A DNA stretch of 64,000 nt from Bin87 sp965116785 (GTDB lineage Bacteria; Chloroflexota; Dehalococcoidia; Lucifugimonadales; UBA3495). Position 1 is the first letter of the stretch; each line of letters opens with the position of its first letter. Under the pieces are notes generated by a model. That model did no database searches. It was given only the letters and a program-made list of their open reading frames with translations, and was not told the DNA's origin. The position numbers and the translations under genes are program-made. Positions 24,494-32,835 of the stretch are shown here, one piece after another. The stretch lies in assembly GCA_965116785.1 (NCBI GenBank), contig OZ220731.1, positions 372,001 through 436,000 of the forward strand, written 5' to 3'.

Positions 24494-25753
24494 TTATACC
24501 GCTCCTTCCGCCGACAGCTGGGCCAACTCTTCGGGGGAGAGACCGCCCAGGGTGCACAGGATTTCCGCGTTGTGCTGGCCCAGTTGCGGCGGCGGTCCGG
24601 CGTCGGATGAACGGCAGGATGTTAGTTGGATGGGCGTTGCGAGAGACCGGAAGGTACCGCCGAGGGTGTCGTCAGTGTCGACGTACATCCCCCTGGCGTC
24701 CAGCTGTGGGCACTCCGCCAGGTCGGCGACGCTCTGGGCCACGCCCATGGAGAAACCCAGCTCGGTAAGGCGGCCGGCAACCTCCCACTTGGGGCGCTGC
24801 GATGACCATCCCTCGATGGCCGGGATCATTTCGTCGAAGACGAAATCGGCGTCCGGAAACTGCTGGAGGTAACGCTCGTCCGCTTCCGGCAGGTCGGCGC
24901 GTCCGATGAGTTCCCAGAGGCCGGCCAGGCGTTGTGGCGTGCGCACGCCGGCCATAACCACATGGCCATCCGCCGCTTGCAGGGCGAGGCCGGGGTTGAG
25001 GGCCGCCTGCCGTGTGCGTCCGGGGGTGGTTCCGGTGGCCTGGTACGCGTTCATGTTGCTGATCACGTGAGAGGCCATGCACTCGTACATCGCAACGTCC
25101 ACATGCTGGCCGAGGCCGGTCTGACGACGGGTCTCCAGTGCCAGCACGATGCCAAGGGCGGCCCAAACGCCCGGGACCGAATCGCCGATGTTATCGCCCA
25201 CCGCCTGTGGTGTACCGCCCGGCTCGCCGGTGAGGTCCATCCACCCCGACATGGCCTGGATGGCAAGGTTGTTGGCCGGCCAGTCGGAATAGGGTCCGCG
25301 AGCGCCCTCGGCGTCGCCGTAGCCGGTGATCTCGGCGTAGATGAGGCGATGGTTGATCTCCCGCAAGCGGTCGTATCCGAGACCCAGGCGTCGGAACGCG
25401 CCGGGACCCCAGTTGTCCAGCAGCACGTCGGAGTTGACGACCAGCCTCTCAAATGCTGCCTTGCACGTGGCGTTGCGCAGGTCGAGGGTGACAGACTTCT
25501 TGTTGCGGTTGACGCCCAGGAAGCGGCTGCTCACCTGGCCGGCCTCGGCGTCGCCGATGAAAGGGCCCCGTCCACGCGCGAGGTCTCCCGTTCGCGGGCG
25601 CTCGATCTTGATCACCTCGGCTCCCATGTCGGCGAGGATCAGCGAGCAGAACGGACCGGCGACGATATGCGTGGCGTCGAGGACGCGGACGCCTTCCAGT
25701 GGTAGGGGAAGGCCGGCAGGCGTTTCGGTGGCTGGGGTTGTATTCACTGGCAT
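24494..25753 (-). CDS. CaiB/BaiF class III CoA-transferase
   Basis: A 419-residue family III CoA-transferase, the usual size. Motifs include LEGVRVLDATHIVAGPFCSLILADMG with the EVIKIERP strand, VTLDLRN, and the active-site block AVGDNIGDSVPG, whose Asp is placed like the catalytic Asp of formyl-CoA transferase. It transfers CoA between an acyl-CoA and a carboxylic acid in the cytoplasm. The substrate is not inferable. The ribosome site is weak. It could serve the same acid-degrading region as the ligase and mutase genes upstream on this strand. Confidence 0.9.
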   Translation of the reverse strand: MPVNTTPATETPAGLPLPLEGVRVLDATHIVAGPFCSLILADMGAEVIKIERPRTGDLARGRGPFIGDAEAGQVSSRFLGVNRNKKSVTLDLRNATCKAAFERLVVNSDVLLDNWGPGAFRRLGLGYDRLREINHRLIYAEITGYGDAEGARGPYSDWPANNLAIQAMSGWMDLTGEPGGTPQAVGDNIGDSVPGVWAALGIVLALETRRQTGLGQHVDVAMYECMASHVISNMNAYQATGTTPGRTRQAALNPGLALQAADGHVVMAGVRTPQRLAGLWELIGRADLPEADERYLQQFPDADFVFDEMIPAIEGWSSQRPKWEVAGRLTELGFSMGVAQSVADLAECPQLDARGMYVDTDDTLGGTFRSLATPIQLTSCRSSDAGPPPQLGQHNAEILCTLGGLSPEELAQLSAEGAV

Positions 25754-25820
25754 GTCTGGAGATCCTCGATCCGGTCCTAAATCGTGGCGTGACCACGCAT
25801 CAAAAACGGCAGAAAGGTTA

Positions 25821-26603
25821 CTACAGGTACTCGGCCAGCGAACGCAGGGCCGCTCGTGCGCCCTCGCGCATCGGTTCGAAGTGACTGAAGCAGATCACCT
25901 CGAAATCCAATTCGGCCAGCTTGCGCACCGATTCCTTCGCCGCCTCCATGTCGCTGGAGAACCAGCGAGACGGCAGGGTGAGGCGGCCCTGGTAACGTTG
26001 CAGGGCGTCGGCGACCAACAGCACCCCTTCGTCCGGGAAGTGGAGACTGATGCTGCCGGGCGTGTGCCCGGGAGTGTGGATCACCGTGGCGCCGCCCAGG
26101 AGCGGCAGTACGTCGCCTTCATGGAGCGGGCTGGCCACCGGCACGGGTGAGGGAGTCATCCAGGTCAACAGCGGCCACATGAACGGGCGGAGCCAACGGG
26201 GTTTGACCGGGTTGGGCAACTTCCGGCCGGCCTCTCCGGCAAGGTAGGGCGCTTCCACGCCGTGGGCGGCCACCGGCGCCCCTGTGGCCTCAATCAGGCC
26301 GGCCATGCCGCCCACGTGGTCCGGATGGTAGTGAGTGGAGATTAGCTGGCGAACTGATCCCGGTCCGTATCCCAGCCGTCCCAGGTACTCGATGATGCGG
26401 CGGTGGTGGTAGAGCCGCCAACCGGCGTCGATGATCGTGACTCCGTCTTCACCGGTTTCTGGGTCAGCGGTGATCACGAGGAATGCGCTGGTGGTGATCA
26501 GTCCACGCTGATGCAGTCCGGGCATTATTTCGCCGACGCGCGCCCGCGGGCCCGGTATGCCGGGTGGCCGGTAGATTGATGCGTCAGGAAGGGGCCATTC
26601 CAT
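25821..26603 (-). CDS. MBL-fold metallo-hydrolase
   Basis: A 260-residue metallo-beta-lactamase-fold hydrolase with an intact metal motif (STHYHPDHVGG, the HxHxDH signature), the later GATVIHTPGHTPGS and the LLVADAL acidic ligand. Such enzymes hydrolyse thioesters, lactones or glutathione adducts. It lies between the CoA-transferase and CoA-ligase genes, so an acyl-CoA or hydroxyacyl thioesterase role is possible but unproven. It starts at the first ATG of the frame, with no clear ribosome site. Confidence 0.85.
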   Translation of the reverse strand: MEWPLPDASIYRPPGIPGPRARVGEIMPGLHQRGLITTSAFLVITADPETGEDGVTIIDAGWRLYHHRRIIEYLGRLGYGPGSVRQLISTHYHPDHVGGMAGLIEATGAPVAAHGVEAPYLAGEAGRKLPNPVKPRWLRPFMWPLLTWMTPSPVPVASPLHEGDVLPLLGGATVIHTPGHTPGSISLHFPDEGVLLVADALQRYQGRLTLPSRWFSSDMEAAKESVRKLAELDFEVICFSHFEPMREGARAALRSLAEYL

Positions 26604-26701
26604 GGGTGCGGTCCGTCAATTCAAGCGCCGCCGTCAACTCCTGCGTCGCGTCGAGCCAGGGATGGATCCATCCCGATGACACTGTCGATTGGAACGAAAA
26701 C

Positions 26702-28102
26702 CTATTGTCGAAGGTCGATCACTCGGCGGGCTTTGAACTGGGTACGCTCAAATTCCCCTTCGGGTTTCAGCTCGACGGAGACGCCGACGCCCAGCGCGCG
26801 GCGCAGGGTGTCGCGGACCTGATCCCGCAGGGCGTTCAATCCGTCGGGTCCGGCTTCGCCGGCGGATGCCCAAGCGCCGGCGGACACCTCGGTATGCACG
26901 GTCAGGCTGTCCAGGTAGCCGCGCTCCCGCTCCACCACCAGGCGGAATTCGCCGCCGAACTCGTCCAGACCTCGCAGCACGTCCTCGACGCGAGACGGGA
27001 ACACGTTCTGGCCACGGATGATCAGCATGTCGTCGGCCCGGCCGTAGATGCCCTGGGTCAGCGTTGGGTAGGTTCGCCCGCATGGACAGTCCACCATCTC
27101 CCAGCGAGCGATGTCGCCGGACCAGTAGCGGATCATGGGCTGCGACTCGCGCTCCAGGTGCGTGTACACGGGGACGCCCTCGCCGCCCATGGCCACGGGC
27201 TCGTGGTTATCGGGGTCCACCAGCTGGGTGTACACGATGTCCTGCCACAGGTGCATGCCGCGTTGGAGATGCCGGCAACCACCGTTGGTCATCCAGGGAG
27301 TCATCTCGGCCATGCTGCCCTGGTCCACCACGTAGCAGCCGAAGGCGTCCTCGATGGCCTGGCGCGTGGCCAGGACGCTGGCCCCGGGCTCGCCGCTGAA
27401 GAACATGAGCCTGAATCCAAAGTCCGACCGCGGATCGATACCCATTTCGCGGGCCGTTTCCGCGAGGTACAGCGCGTAGGAAGGAGTGGCATACAGGGCG
27501 GCGGGCCGCACCATCTCCGCCCACTCCACGGCTCGCTCGGTCTGGCCAGGGGCTCCCGCGCCGAAGGGGAAGCACGTTGCGCCCAGCCGCTCGGCGCCGA
27601 CCAGCGCGCCCCAGCTGCCGACGTAGAGGCTGAACACCGCCGCGACCATCACCGTGTCGCCGGGGCGTACACCGGCTGCCCAGAGGATGCGCGCATGGGC
27701 CTCGCCGATGCGGTCCCAGTCGCCGCGGCTGATGCCGAACACGGTGGGCCGGCCGGTGGTTCCCGAGGTGCCATGAATGCGGTAAACCCGGTCCGGCGAA
27801 ACGCAGAGGAAACGTCCGTAGGGCGGGTGCGCTTCCTGCTCGATCCGGACCTCCTCCTTGGTGAGAATGGGCAGTTGGGCGAACTCCTCCAGGCTGCTGA
27901 TGTTCGTCGGATCCGCGGGCGCGCCCTTCCAGAACTCGCGATAAAAACCGGAGTGCTCCCACGCGTACCGGACCTGGCCACGCAACTTGTGGAGGATCAC
28001 CGCGTCGCGTTCGGCAGGATCCATCGTCTCCAATCGGGAGTCCCAATGCTCGGCGCCCGGGTTGGGGACGTAGGCAGCGTCGTATTTCGGGGGCCAACTC
28101 AT
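26702..28102 (-). CDS. PaaK-type acyl-CoA ligase; candidate 2-hydroxyisobutyryl-CoA ligase
   Basis: A 466-residue AMP-forming ligase of the phenylacetate-CoA ligase (PaaK) type. The adenylate loop HGTSGTTGRPTVF, the YATPSYALYLAE segment, IRYWSGDIARWE with the Cys pair (CPCGRTYPTL) and the IIRGQNVFPSRVEDVL hinge are visible. It converts a carboxylic acid, ATP and CoA into acyl-CoA, AMP and PPi. Its start overlaps the stop of the mutase B12 subunit by four bases, so the two are translationally coupled. Because the mutase has the 2-hydroxyisobutyryl-CoA signature, 2-hydroxyisobutyrate is the best substrate guess (inference); phenylacetate is less likely since no phenylacetate pathway genes are nearby. 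Confidence 0.88.
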   Translation of the reverse strand: MSWPPKYDAAYVPNPGAEHWDSRLETMDPAERDAVILHKLRGQVRYAWEHSGFYREFWKGAPADPTNISSLEEFAQLPILTKEEVRIEQEAHPPYGRFLCVSPDRVYRIHGTSGTTGRPTVFGISRGDWDRIGEAHARILWAAGVRPGDTVMVAAVFSLYVGSWGALVGAERLGATCFPFGAGAPGQTERAVEWAEMVRPAALYATPSYALYLAETAREMGIDPRSDFGFRLMFFSGEPGASVLATRQAIEDAFGCYVVDQGSMAEMTPWMTNGGCRHLQRGMHLWQDIVYTQLVDPDNHEPVAMGGEGVPVYTHLERESQPMIRYWSGDIARWEMVDCPCGRTYPTLTQGIYGRADDMLIIRGQNVFPSRVEDVLRGLDEFGGEFRLVVERERGYLDSLTVHTEVSAGAWASAGEAGPDGLNALRDQVRDTLRRALGVGVSVELKPEGEFERTQFKARRVIDLRQ

Positions 28103-28536
28103 CGTGTTTTCTGAGACAAACCTGCCCGGATGAATTCCACCATCTCGTTTGTGAAGGTTCCGACCGGGAAAACTCCGTCCACGCCCAACAGTTTCAGAGG
28201 TTCTACGTCGCTGTCGGGTATGGTGCCGCCGGCCAGTAGCATCACGTCGCCGTCGGCGTTGCCGTCGCGTAACCCGTGGCGCTGCAACGCGTCAACCATG
28301 CGTGGCATCAGCCGCATGTGCGCGCCGGACAGGATGCTGATGCCGACGACGTCGACATCCTCCTGGGCCGCCGCCGCCGCGACCTGGTCCGCCGTGACCC
28401 GCATGCCCAGGTAGACCACTTCCATGCCCGCGTCACGCAAGGCCCGCGCGATGACCTTGACGCCCCGGTCATGCCCGTCCAGGCCCAGCTTGGCGAGGAG
28501 GACGCGGGGTGGGGAGACTTGGGCTGACTGGGTCAC
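28099..28536 (-). CDS. hcmB: Acyl-CoA mutase small subunit, B12-binding (HcmB-like)
   Basis: A 145-residue cobalamin-binding subunit. The DGHDRG motif supplies the lower-ligand His to cobalt (base-off/His-on), and GISILSGAHM and LLAGGTIPDSD are the remaining nucleotide-loop motifs. This is the detached B12 half of a two-subunit mutase; the matching large subunit is at 29645-31279. It starts at GTG with a GTGA overlap to the STAS-like gene upstream and overlaps the ligase gene downstream. Its pairing with the large subunit is inferred from the operon. The exact mutase type is set by the large subunit. Confidence 0.9.
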   Translation of the reverse strand: MTQSAQVSPPRVLLAKLGLDGHDRGVKVIARALRDAGMEVVYLGMRVTADQVAAAAAQEDVDVVGISILSGAHMRLMPRMVDALQRHGLRDGNADGDVMLLAGGTIPDSDVEPLKLLGVDGVFPVGTFTNEMVEFIRAGLSQKTR

Positions 28537-28871
28537 AACGTTCCCGGCCGGAAGATGATCCAGTCCCCAGTATCGGATTCGGACAGCATCAAACCTCGAT
28601 TTTCCACCAGGTTTTTCAAGGACTCCGTTGGTGGTGCCTTTTGGTAAACCAATCGCAGATCGCGGTTGCCGGTTTCGGTGACTATCTCGTTGAAGATCAG
28701 GAGAGTCTCGTCGAAAAAGGAAACGCCGATGCGCCGGACGCCAGACGTGTTGAAGGTGATGATTCCGCTGTTTGAGGCCGCGCGCATAGCCGGTTCCATT
28801 GCGCGCGCGGCGGGACGCGTGCCCAGAATTCTGACGCCAGTTTCACGGAGCAATTCCACGGCAACCATCAC
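28533..28871 (-). CDS. STAS-like (DUF4325-type) protein
   Basis: A ~112-residue protein resembling DUF4325 STAS-like domains: alternating beta and alpha with the ITFNTSGVRRIGVSFFDETL core. It begins at GTG/ATG with a GTGA overlap to the GHKL ATPase gene and ends in a GTGA overlap with the B12 subunit. STAS-like and GHKL proteins often form switch pairs, as in anti-sigma/anti-anti-sigma systems. The phosphorylatable Ser/Thr of classical anti-anti-sigma factors cannot be assigned with confidence. Its location inside a mutase operon is unusual. Confidence 0.7.
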   Translation of the reverse strand: MMVAVELLRETGVRILGTRPAARAMEPAMRAASNSGIITFNTSGVRRIGVSFFDETLLIFNEIVTETGNRDLRLVYQKAPPTESLKNLVENRGLMLSESDTGDWIIFRPGTL

Positions 28872-29548
28872 GTCGACTCCATGGCGGGGACAGGAAGAGC
28901 AACCGCGACAGCCGTTCCGGGATGATATCGTCTGGCGTCTTCGCTCAGGTTATGGGCTATGGGAGCTTCACCGTCCGAACACCGCAAAAAACCGCGTCCG
29001 GAAATGATCAGCAATTCGCCCCGATACGCCCGGGTCCTTTCCAGGACGTGGTGGAGTCCCGCGTCTCGATGTGAGACTGTACCAGTTACGTCCATGTCCG
29101 TGGATCGTAGGATGGCGTCTTCGTCGTCGGTAAGTCCAGCATACAGTTGGTTCTTACGCAACGCATTCGGAATACCTATGCCCCTATCCGAAACGCCGAC
29201 CAGGTAGATAATCTTGCCGTCGGAACGGTGTGAAAAATAAATGTGGGGGACTTCGTGCACGTGGATGATCCCGTAGCAATTTTCGCTGCTATCTGAATGC
29301 TGTGCCGCGTTCAGAGCCAATTCTTCAAAAATAGAGTCGACATCCGTACGGACGTTGCCAGGCCCAGGCCCTCGCTCGTCCAATTCAATGGCTACCTGTT
29401 CCCACACCGCGTTGGCATCGTTCTCGGTGTGAAAACCGGTCAATGTCAGTAACTCTCTGCCATGAACTCGGTTGTCCGTGCCGAACACTTGGTGGACCAG
29501 CCAGTTGATATCGCATTCCGAATGGCCGAGTGACAAGAGTCCTTCCAA
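28868..29548 (-). CDS. GHKL-type ATP-binding protein
   Basis: A ~226-residue protein whose middle is a histidine-kinase-like ATPase fold: the N-box EELALNAAQHS and the G1-box SDRGIGIP are clear, and the C-terminal part (GEAPIAHNLSEDARRYHPGT) closes the domain. There is no His-phosphotransfer domain, receiver or membrane segment, so it resembles anti-sigma factor kinases rather than sensor kinases. The frame opens at a TTG without a clear ribosome site, so the true start may lie downstream. A TATAAT on the minus strand (29634-29629) sits between it and the mutase large subunit. It is coupled to the STAS-like gene and may control it. Confidence 0.75.
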   Translation of the reverse strand: MEGLLSLGHSECDINWLVHQVFGTDNRVHGRELLTLTGFHTENDANAVWEQVAIELDERGPGPGNVRTDVDSIFEELALNAAQHSDSSENCYGIIHVHEVPHIYFSHRSDGKIIYLVGVSDRGIGIPNALRKNQLYAGLTDDEDAILRSTDMDVTGTVSHRDAGLHHVLERTRAYRGELLIISGRGFLRCSDGEAPIAHNLSEDARRYHPGTAVAVALPVPAMEST

Positions 29549-29644
29549 GCAACCAACAATGCTGGCCGGCTGGCCGCCCTCACCCTGGAACCGTCTTCGC
29601 CGCTCCCGTCGAGGTCACGCATATCGCAATTATACGATATGCCC

Positions 29645-31279
29645 CTAAAATACCCCCGGGTCCACGTACTCGCCCCATTCGTCGCGGAGGGCGCCCATGA
29701 TCTCGCCCTCGGTGACGCCGGCGGCCACGGCTGCGAGGATGGGCGGCATCAGGTTTGCGTCGGCGCGGGCGGTTTTTGCGATGTCGCGCAGTCTGGCTGC
29801 GGCGTCGGTCTCGCTGCGACCGTGACGCACGGTGGTCAGGCGTTCGATCTGGCGTTCCTCCTCGGCGTAGTCGAACTCGAAGAGCTCGAGCGAGCCGGCA
29901 TTGGTGGCGTCGTCGCTGTACTCGTCGTTGACGCCGACGATGGTGTAGTCGCCCGATTCGACTCGCTGCTGGTACCGGTAGGAGGCCTGGGCGATCTCGC
30001 TCTCGATATAGCCGTTGCCGATGGCCTCCAGCATCCCGTCCAGCATGCTGCCGTTGCCCATGCCGTCGATGCGCTCGATGTAGGCCATCGCCGCCTCTTC
30101 CAGCTGGTTGGTCAGGGTTTCCAGGTAAGCGGAGCCGCCCAGAGGATCAGGAGTCGCGGCGACGCCCGACTCGTGGGCCAGGATCATCTGCGTGGCCAAC
30201 GAGATGCGCATCGCTTCCTCGGACGGAATGTCGTAGGCCTCGTCGTAGCCGCTGACGTGCAGCGACTGGGTGCCGCCCAGCACCGCGGCCAGGGCCTGGA
30301 GCCCGCCGCGCAGGATGTTGTTCAGCGGGTCCTGCCGCACCAGTGTGGAACCCAGGGTCTGGGTATGGAACCGCATGCGCATCGACTCGGGACGCGTGGC
30401 GCCGTAGCGGTCGCGCATCAGCCGGGCCCACATCCGACGGGCGGCGCGGAACTTTGCGATCTCCTCAAAGAAGTCGTTGTGAACGCCGAAGAAGTGGGAG
30501 AGGCGGGAGGCGAATTCGTCCACCGCCAAGCCGCGGCGCATCGCGGACTCCACGTAAGCCATGCCCTGGGCGATGGTGAAAGCCAGTTCCTGCACGGCGT
30601 CGGAGCCGGCCTCGCGGGTGTGGTAGCCGCTGATGGAGATGGTGTACCAGTTGGGCACGTGCCTGGTGCAGAACTCGACTACGTCGGTGGTGAGACGCAG
30701 TGCCGGCGCCGGCGGCAGGGCGAAGGTCTTCTGGCCGTGGAACTCCTTGAGGGAGTCGTTCTGGACGGTGCCCCGCAGGGCCGACCACGGCGTGCCGCGC
30801 CGCTCGGCGTTGTGCAGGAACATCGCCAGCAGGACGATGGCCGGGTGGTTGATGGTGAGTGACACGCTGGCCTGTTCCAGTGGGATGCCGTCGAAAAGCT
30901 CGCCCATGTCGGCTGCCGTGTCGATGGCGACGCCCAGGCGTCCCACCTCGCCCTCGGCCAACTCGTGGTCGGAGTCGTAGCCGGTGAGCGTGGGGTGATC
31001 GAAGTCGGTGCTCAGGCCGGTCTGCCCATGGGCCAGCAGGAAACGGTAGCGCTCGTTGGTGGCGCGGGCGGTGCCGAAGCCGGCGATCTGCCGGCGCGTC
31101 CACAGCCGGCCGCGGTACATGGTCGGATAGGCCCCGCGGGTGAACGGAAACTCGCCCGGGAGGCCCAGATCCCGGACCGGGTCGTGTCCGCCTGCGGCCA
31201 ATCCGTCCAGTGTGTAGAGAGGGTCAATGGGAAGGCCGGAGAGGGTGCGCGGGTGGGGTTGGTTATTGTTGGAACTCAT
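29645..31279 (-). CDS. hcmA: B12-dependent acyl-CoA mutase large subunit, 2-hydroxyisobutyryl-CoA mutase type
   Basis: A 544-residue mutase catalytic subunit lacking its own B12 domain. Substrate-pocket residues distinguish the type: at the position of Tyr89 of methylmalonyl-CoA mutase there is Ile65 (RRQIAGF); the GLSTxFD position is Asp92 (GLSTDFDHPTL); and the Arg207 position is Gln183 (KEFHGQKTF). This Ile/Asp/Gln set matches 2-hydroxyisobutyryl-CoA mutase (Ile90, Asp117, Gln208, a constant offset of 25), not methylmalonyl-CoA (Tyr/Ala/Arg) or isobutyryl-CoA mutase (Phe/Ala/Gln). The reaction is 2-hydroxyisobutyryl-CoA to 3-hydroxybutyryl-CoA. It heads an operon with the B12 subunit and a CoA ligase; no MeaB-type chaperone gene is visible nearby. 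Confidence 0.85.
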   Translation of the reverse strand: MSSNNNQPHPRTLSGLPIDPLYTLDGLAAGGHDPVRDLGLPGEFPFTRGAYPTMYRGRLWTRRQIAGFGTARATNERYRFLLAHGQTGLSTDFDHPTLTGYDSDHELAEGEVGRLGVAIDTAADMGELFDGIPLEQASVSLTINHPAIVLLAMFLHNAERRGTPWSALRGTVQNDSLKEFHGQKTFALPPAPALRLTTDVVEFCTRHVPNWYTISISGYHTREAGSDAVQELAFTIAQGMAYVESAMRRGLAVDEFASRLSHFFGVHNDFFEEIAKFRAARRMWARLMRDRYGATRPESMRMRFHTQTLGSTLVRQDPLNNILRGGLQALAAVLGGTQSLHVSGYDEAYDIPSEEAMRISLATQMILAHESGVAATPDPLGGSAYLETLTNQLEEAAMAYIERIDGMGNGSMLDGMLEAIGNGYIESEIAQASYRYQQRVESGDYTIVGVNDEYSDDATNAGSLELFEFDYAEEERQIERLTTVRHGRSETDAAARLRDIAKTARADANLMPPILAAVAAGVTEGEIMGALRDEWGEYVDPGVF

Positions 31280-31366
31280 GGATCACACACTTTCCGTCGC
31301 AGGCTCGCGTTGGCCAGTTACGGTAACGCTTAGCGAGTCGCAGGGCTGTAGCGGTCATGGAGACGT

Positions 31367-31675
31367 TCATCGGGACCCGAAACGTTCCCGTTCGATGATG
31401 GCGATGTTGTCGGGCAACTTCGCCAGCCATCTGCGGATGGTGGTTTCGTCCTCAGCGCCGATGCCCCGTCGCCCGATGTAGTCGACAAGCGCCCTCTCCA
31501 ACTCCGCTTTCGTGACCGGAGTGACCGTATGCGGGGGCATCATGTCGGTGCAAATCTCGTTGACCTCGCGACTGTGGGTGAAGCCAAACACCGCGTTTTC
31601 ACCGTCCCGCGGAGGCCACAAGTAATCGTAACTGATGACATCGACCAGCGCCCACGTGACATCTCGCTGCGTCAC
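31367..31675 (-). CDS. Small protein of unknown function, coupled to PLD-like nuclease
   Basis: A 102-residue protein not recognised. The GTG at 31675 is chosen because AGGAG lies 8 bases upstream and it forms a GTGA overlap with the stop of the PLD-like gene; the frame continues upstream but inside that gene. The protein is acidic to neutral, probably mixed alpha/beta, with a conserved-looking WPPRDGENAVFGF segment and a C-terminal helix pair (ALVDYIGRRGIG, TTIRRWLAKLPDN). Tight coupling suggests it works with the nuclease. Confidence 0.6.
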   Translation of the reverse strand: MTQRDVTWALVDVISYDYLWPPRDGENAVFGFTHSREVNEICTDMMPPHTVTPVTKAELERALVDYIGRRGIGAEDETTIRRWLAKLPDNIAIIERERFGSR

Positions 31676-32595
31676 GATCGCTTCTCCTGTTCTACCAGTC
31701 GCCACTTGCGGTCTTGGAGGACTATGAACCCCTGCCGCTTCAATTGCTGCCGAGCGTTCCTTATGTCGTGTTTCCACCGTTTACCGAAGGATTGTCCATG
31801 GATAACCCGGTCCACCGCGTCGTCACAGTGTTCCGGCTTGAGATAGCGTACCAGCGCGTTTATTTCGCGGGTGGGTAGAGGGCCGTGCCTCGCCAGGACA
31901 TAGCGAACCGCTTCGGAGAATTGACCCGTTATCGAACCTTTAGGATCATTCACAAACTCGGGAGGCGCCACACGCAAGTCGATCAATTTTTCGTTGATGC
32001 CATTCAGGGCGTCATCAAATTGAGCGGTTGTGCCAGAGCGGTTGATCCTGCCGACCCGCGCCTTTATCTCCTGTGCCTGCTGCGCCAGCCCGTCCAACTC
32101 AGACAATTGAGAATCGGAAACCGCGACGCCCACGCCCCCGTATTGCGTGAGATCATTGGCTATTTCATCGACCGCACGAGCCTCAGTAATCTGCACGCCC
32201 AATTCAAAGTTTCGTACCAACCCACCGTCGGTCAGGTTCGCCGAGGTAACGATGGCTGTGTGCCAATCGGCGACGTAGGCCTTGGCGTGCAGGTGCAGGA
32301 GATGGCGGATCGACGTTCCCGGGACCCGCTCGCAGAACCACAGCAATGCTCCGCAGTCCACCAGCCCCTCCGCCAGGCTGCTGCTCGCCAGGCTCGTTAG
32401 CAGGTTTAATCGCACGGACTGGCGTGATTGCAGCTTGCGAGCCAACCGTTCCAACGGTCGTCGGCGTATGAATGGTGCGGCGATGATCGCTGATTCCCGA
32501 ATGGAAGCCGCGAACTCGTCGAACCTAGCGCCCCAGGGTGATCTTATCGATTGCATTCGGAGTTTAGCTTCCCGTATTGCCTGCTTGACCCGCAA
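31672..32595 (-). CDS. Phospholipase-D-like protein with single HKD motif and C-terminal winged-helix-like domain
   Basis: A ~307-residue protein. One PLD motif (HAKAYVADWHTAIVTSAN, the HxKx4Dx6SxN form) lies near residue 105, so an active site would form by dimerisation, as in Nuc and BfiI-type nucleases. The C-terminal ~70 residues (GPLPTREINALVRYL, then HDIRNARQQLKRQGFI and RKWRL) look like the winged helix of Mrr-type proteins. A DNA- or RNA-cleaving role is therefore likelier than lipid cleavage. The frame opens at a TTG (32595); an ATG at 32559 is the alternative, and neither has a strong ribosome site. It is coupled to the 102-residue gene downstream. Confidence 0.7.
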   Translation of the reverse strand: MRVKQAIREAKLRMQSIRSPWGARFDEFAASIRESAIIAAPFIRRRPLERLARKLQSRQSVRLNLLTSLASSSLAEGLVDCGALLWFCERVPGTSIRHLLHLHAKAYVADWHTAIVTSANLTDGGLVRNFELGVQITEARAVDEIANDLTQYGGVGVAVSDSQLSELDGLAQQAQEIKARVGRINRSGTTAQFDDALNGINEKLIDLRVAPPEFVNDPKGSITGQFSEAVRYVLARHGPLPTREINALVRYLKPEHCDDAVDRVIHGQSFGKRWKHDIRNARQQLKRQGFIVLQDRKWRLVEQEKRS

Positions 32596-32762
32596 GCTAG
32601 AGCTAACGTCGGCGCAATGTCAAGCTTGCGCCTTAACCTCCACCGGGACGGTCACGACCCGGTGGTTCAATCGTGATCCCGTTGAGGGAAATCGGTTTCG
32701 TGACGTGGATTAGACAGCGAGACCACGACCCGTATCGTACCGAAGACACTCGCTTACCGAGA

Positions 32763-32791
32763 CTGCCGGGCCACCTGCCCGGTGATAGAAT
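32763..32791 (+). promoter_or_regulatory. Promoter for htpX
   Basis: CTGCCG at 32763-32768 and TAGAAT at 32786-32791 are 17 bp apart, with TG one base before the -10. Confidence 0.5.
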
Positions 32792-32835
32792 GAACTTGTA
32801 ATGACCTCTCACGCCCGTTTGCTGGAGAGAAGGCA

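Noticed and set aside
24493..24498. Minus-strand TATAAT at the stop codon of the CoA-transferase gene as a firm promoter
   Set aside because: No -35 or extended -10 accompanies it and it overlaps coding sequence, so I mention it only as a possibility for the TPR gene.
26564..28114. A 516-codon plus-strand frame over the CoA ligase
   Set aside because: It mirrors the ligase on the opposite strand; the ligase has all family motifs.
29645..31279. Annotating the mutase large subunit as methylmalonyl-CoA mutase
   Set aside because: The Tyr and Arg that recognise the methylmalonyl carboxylate are replaced by Ile and Gln, with the extra Asp of the 2-hydroxyisobutyryl enzyme.
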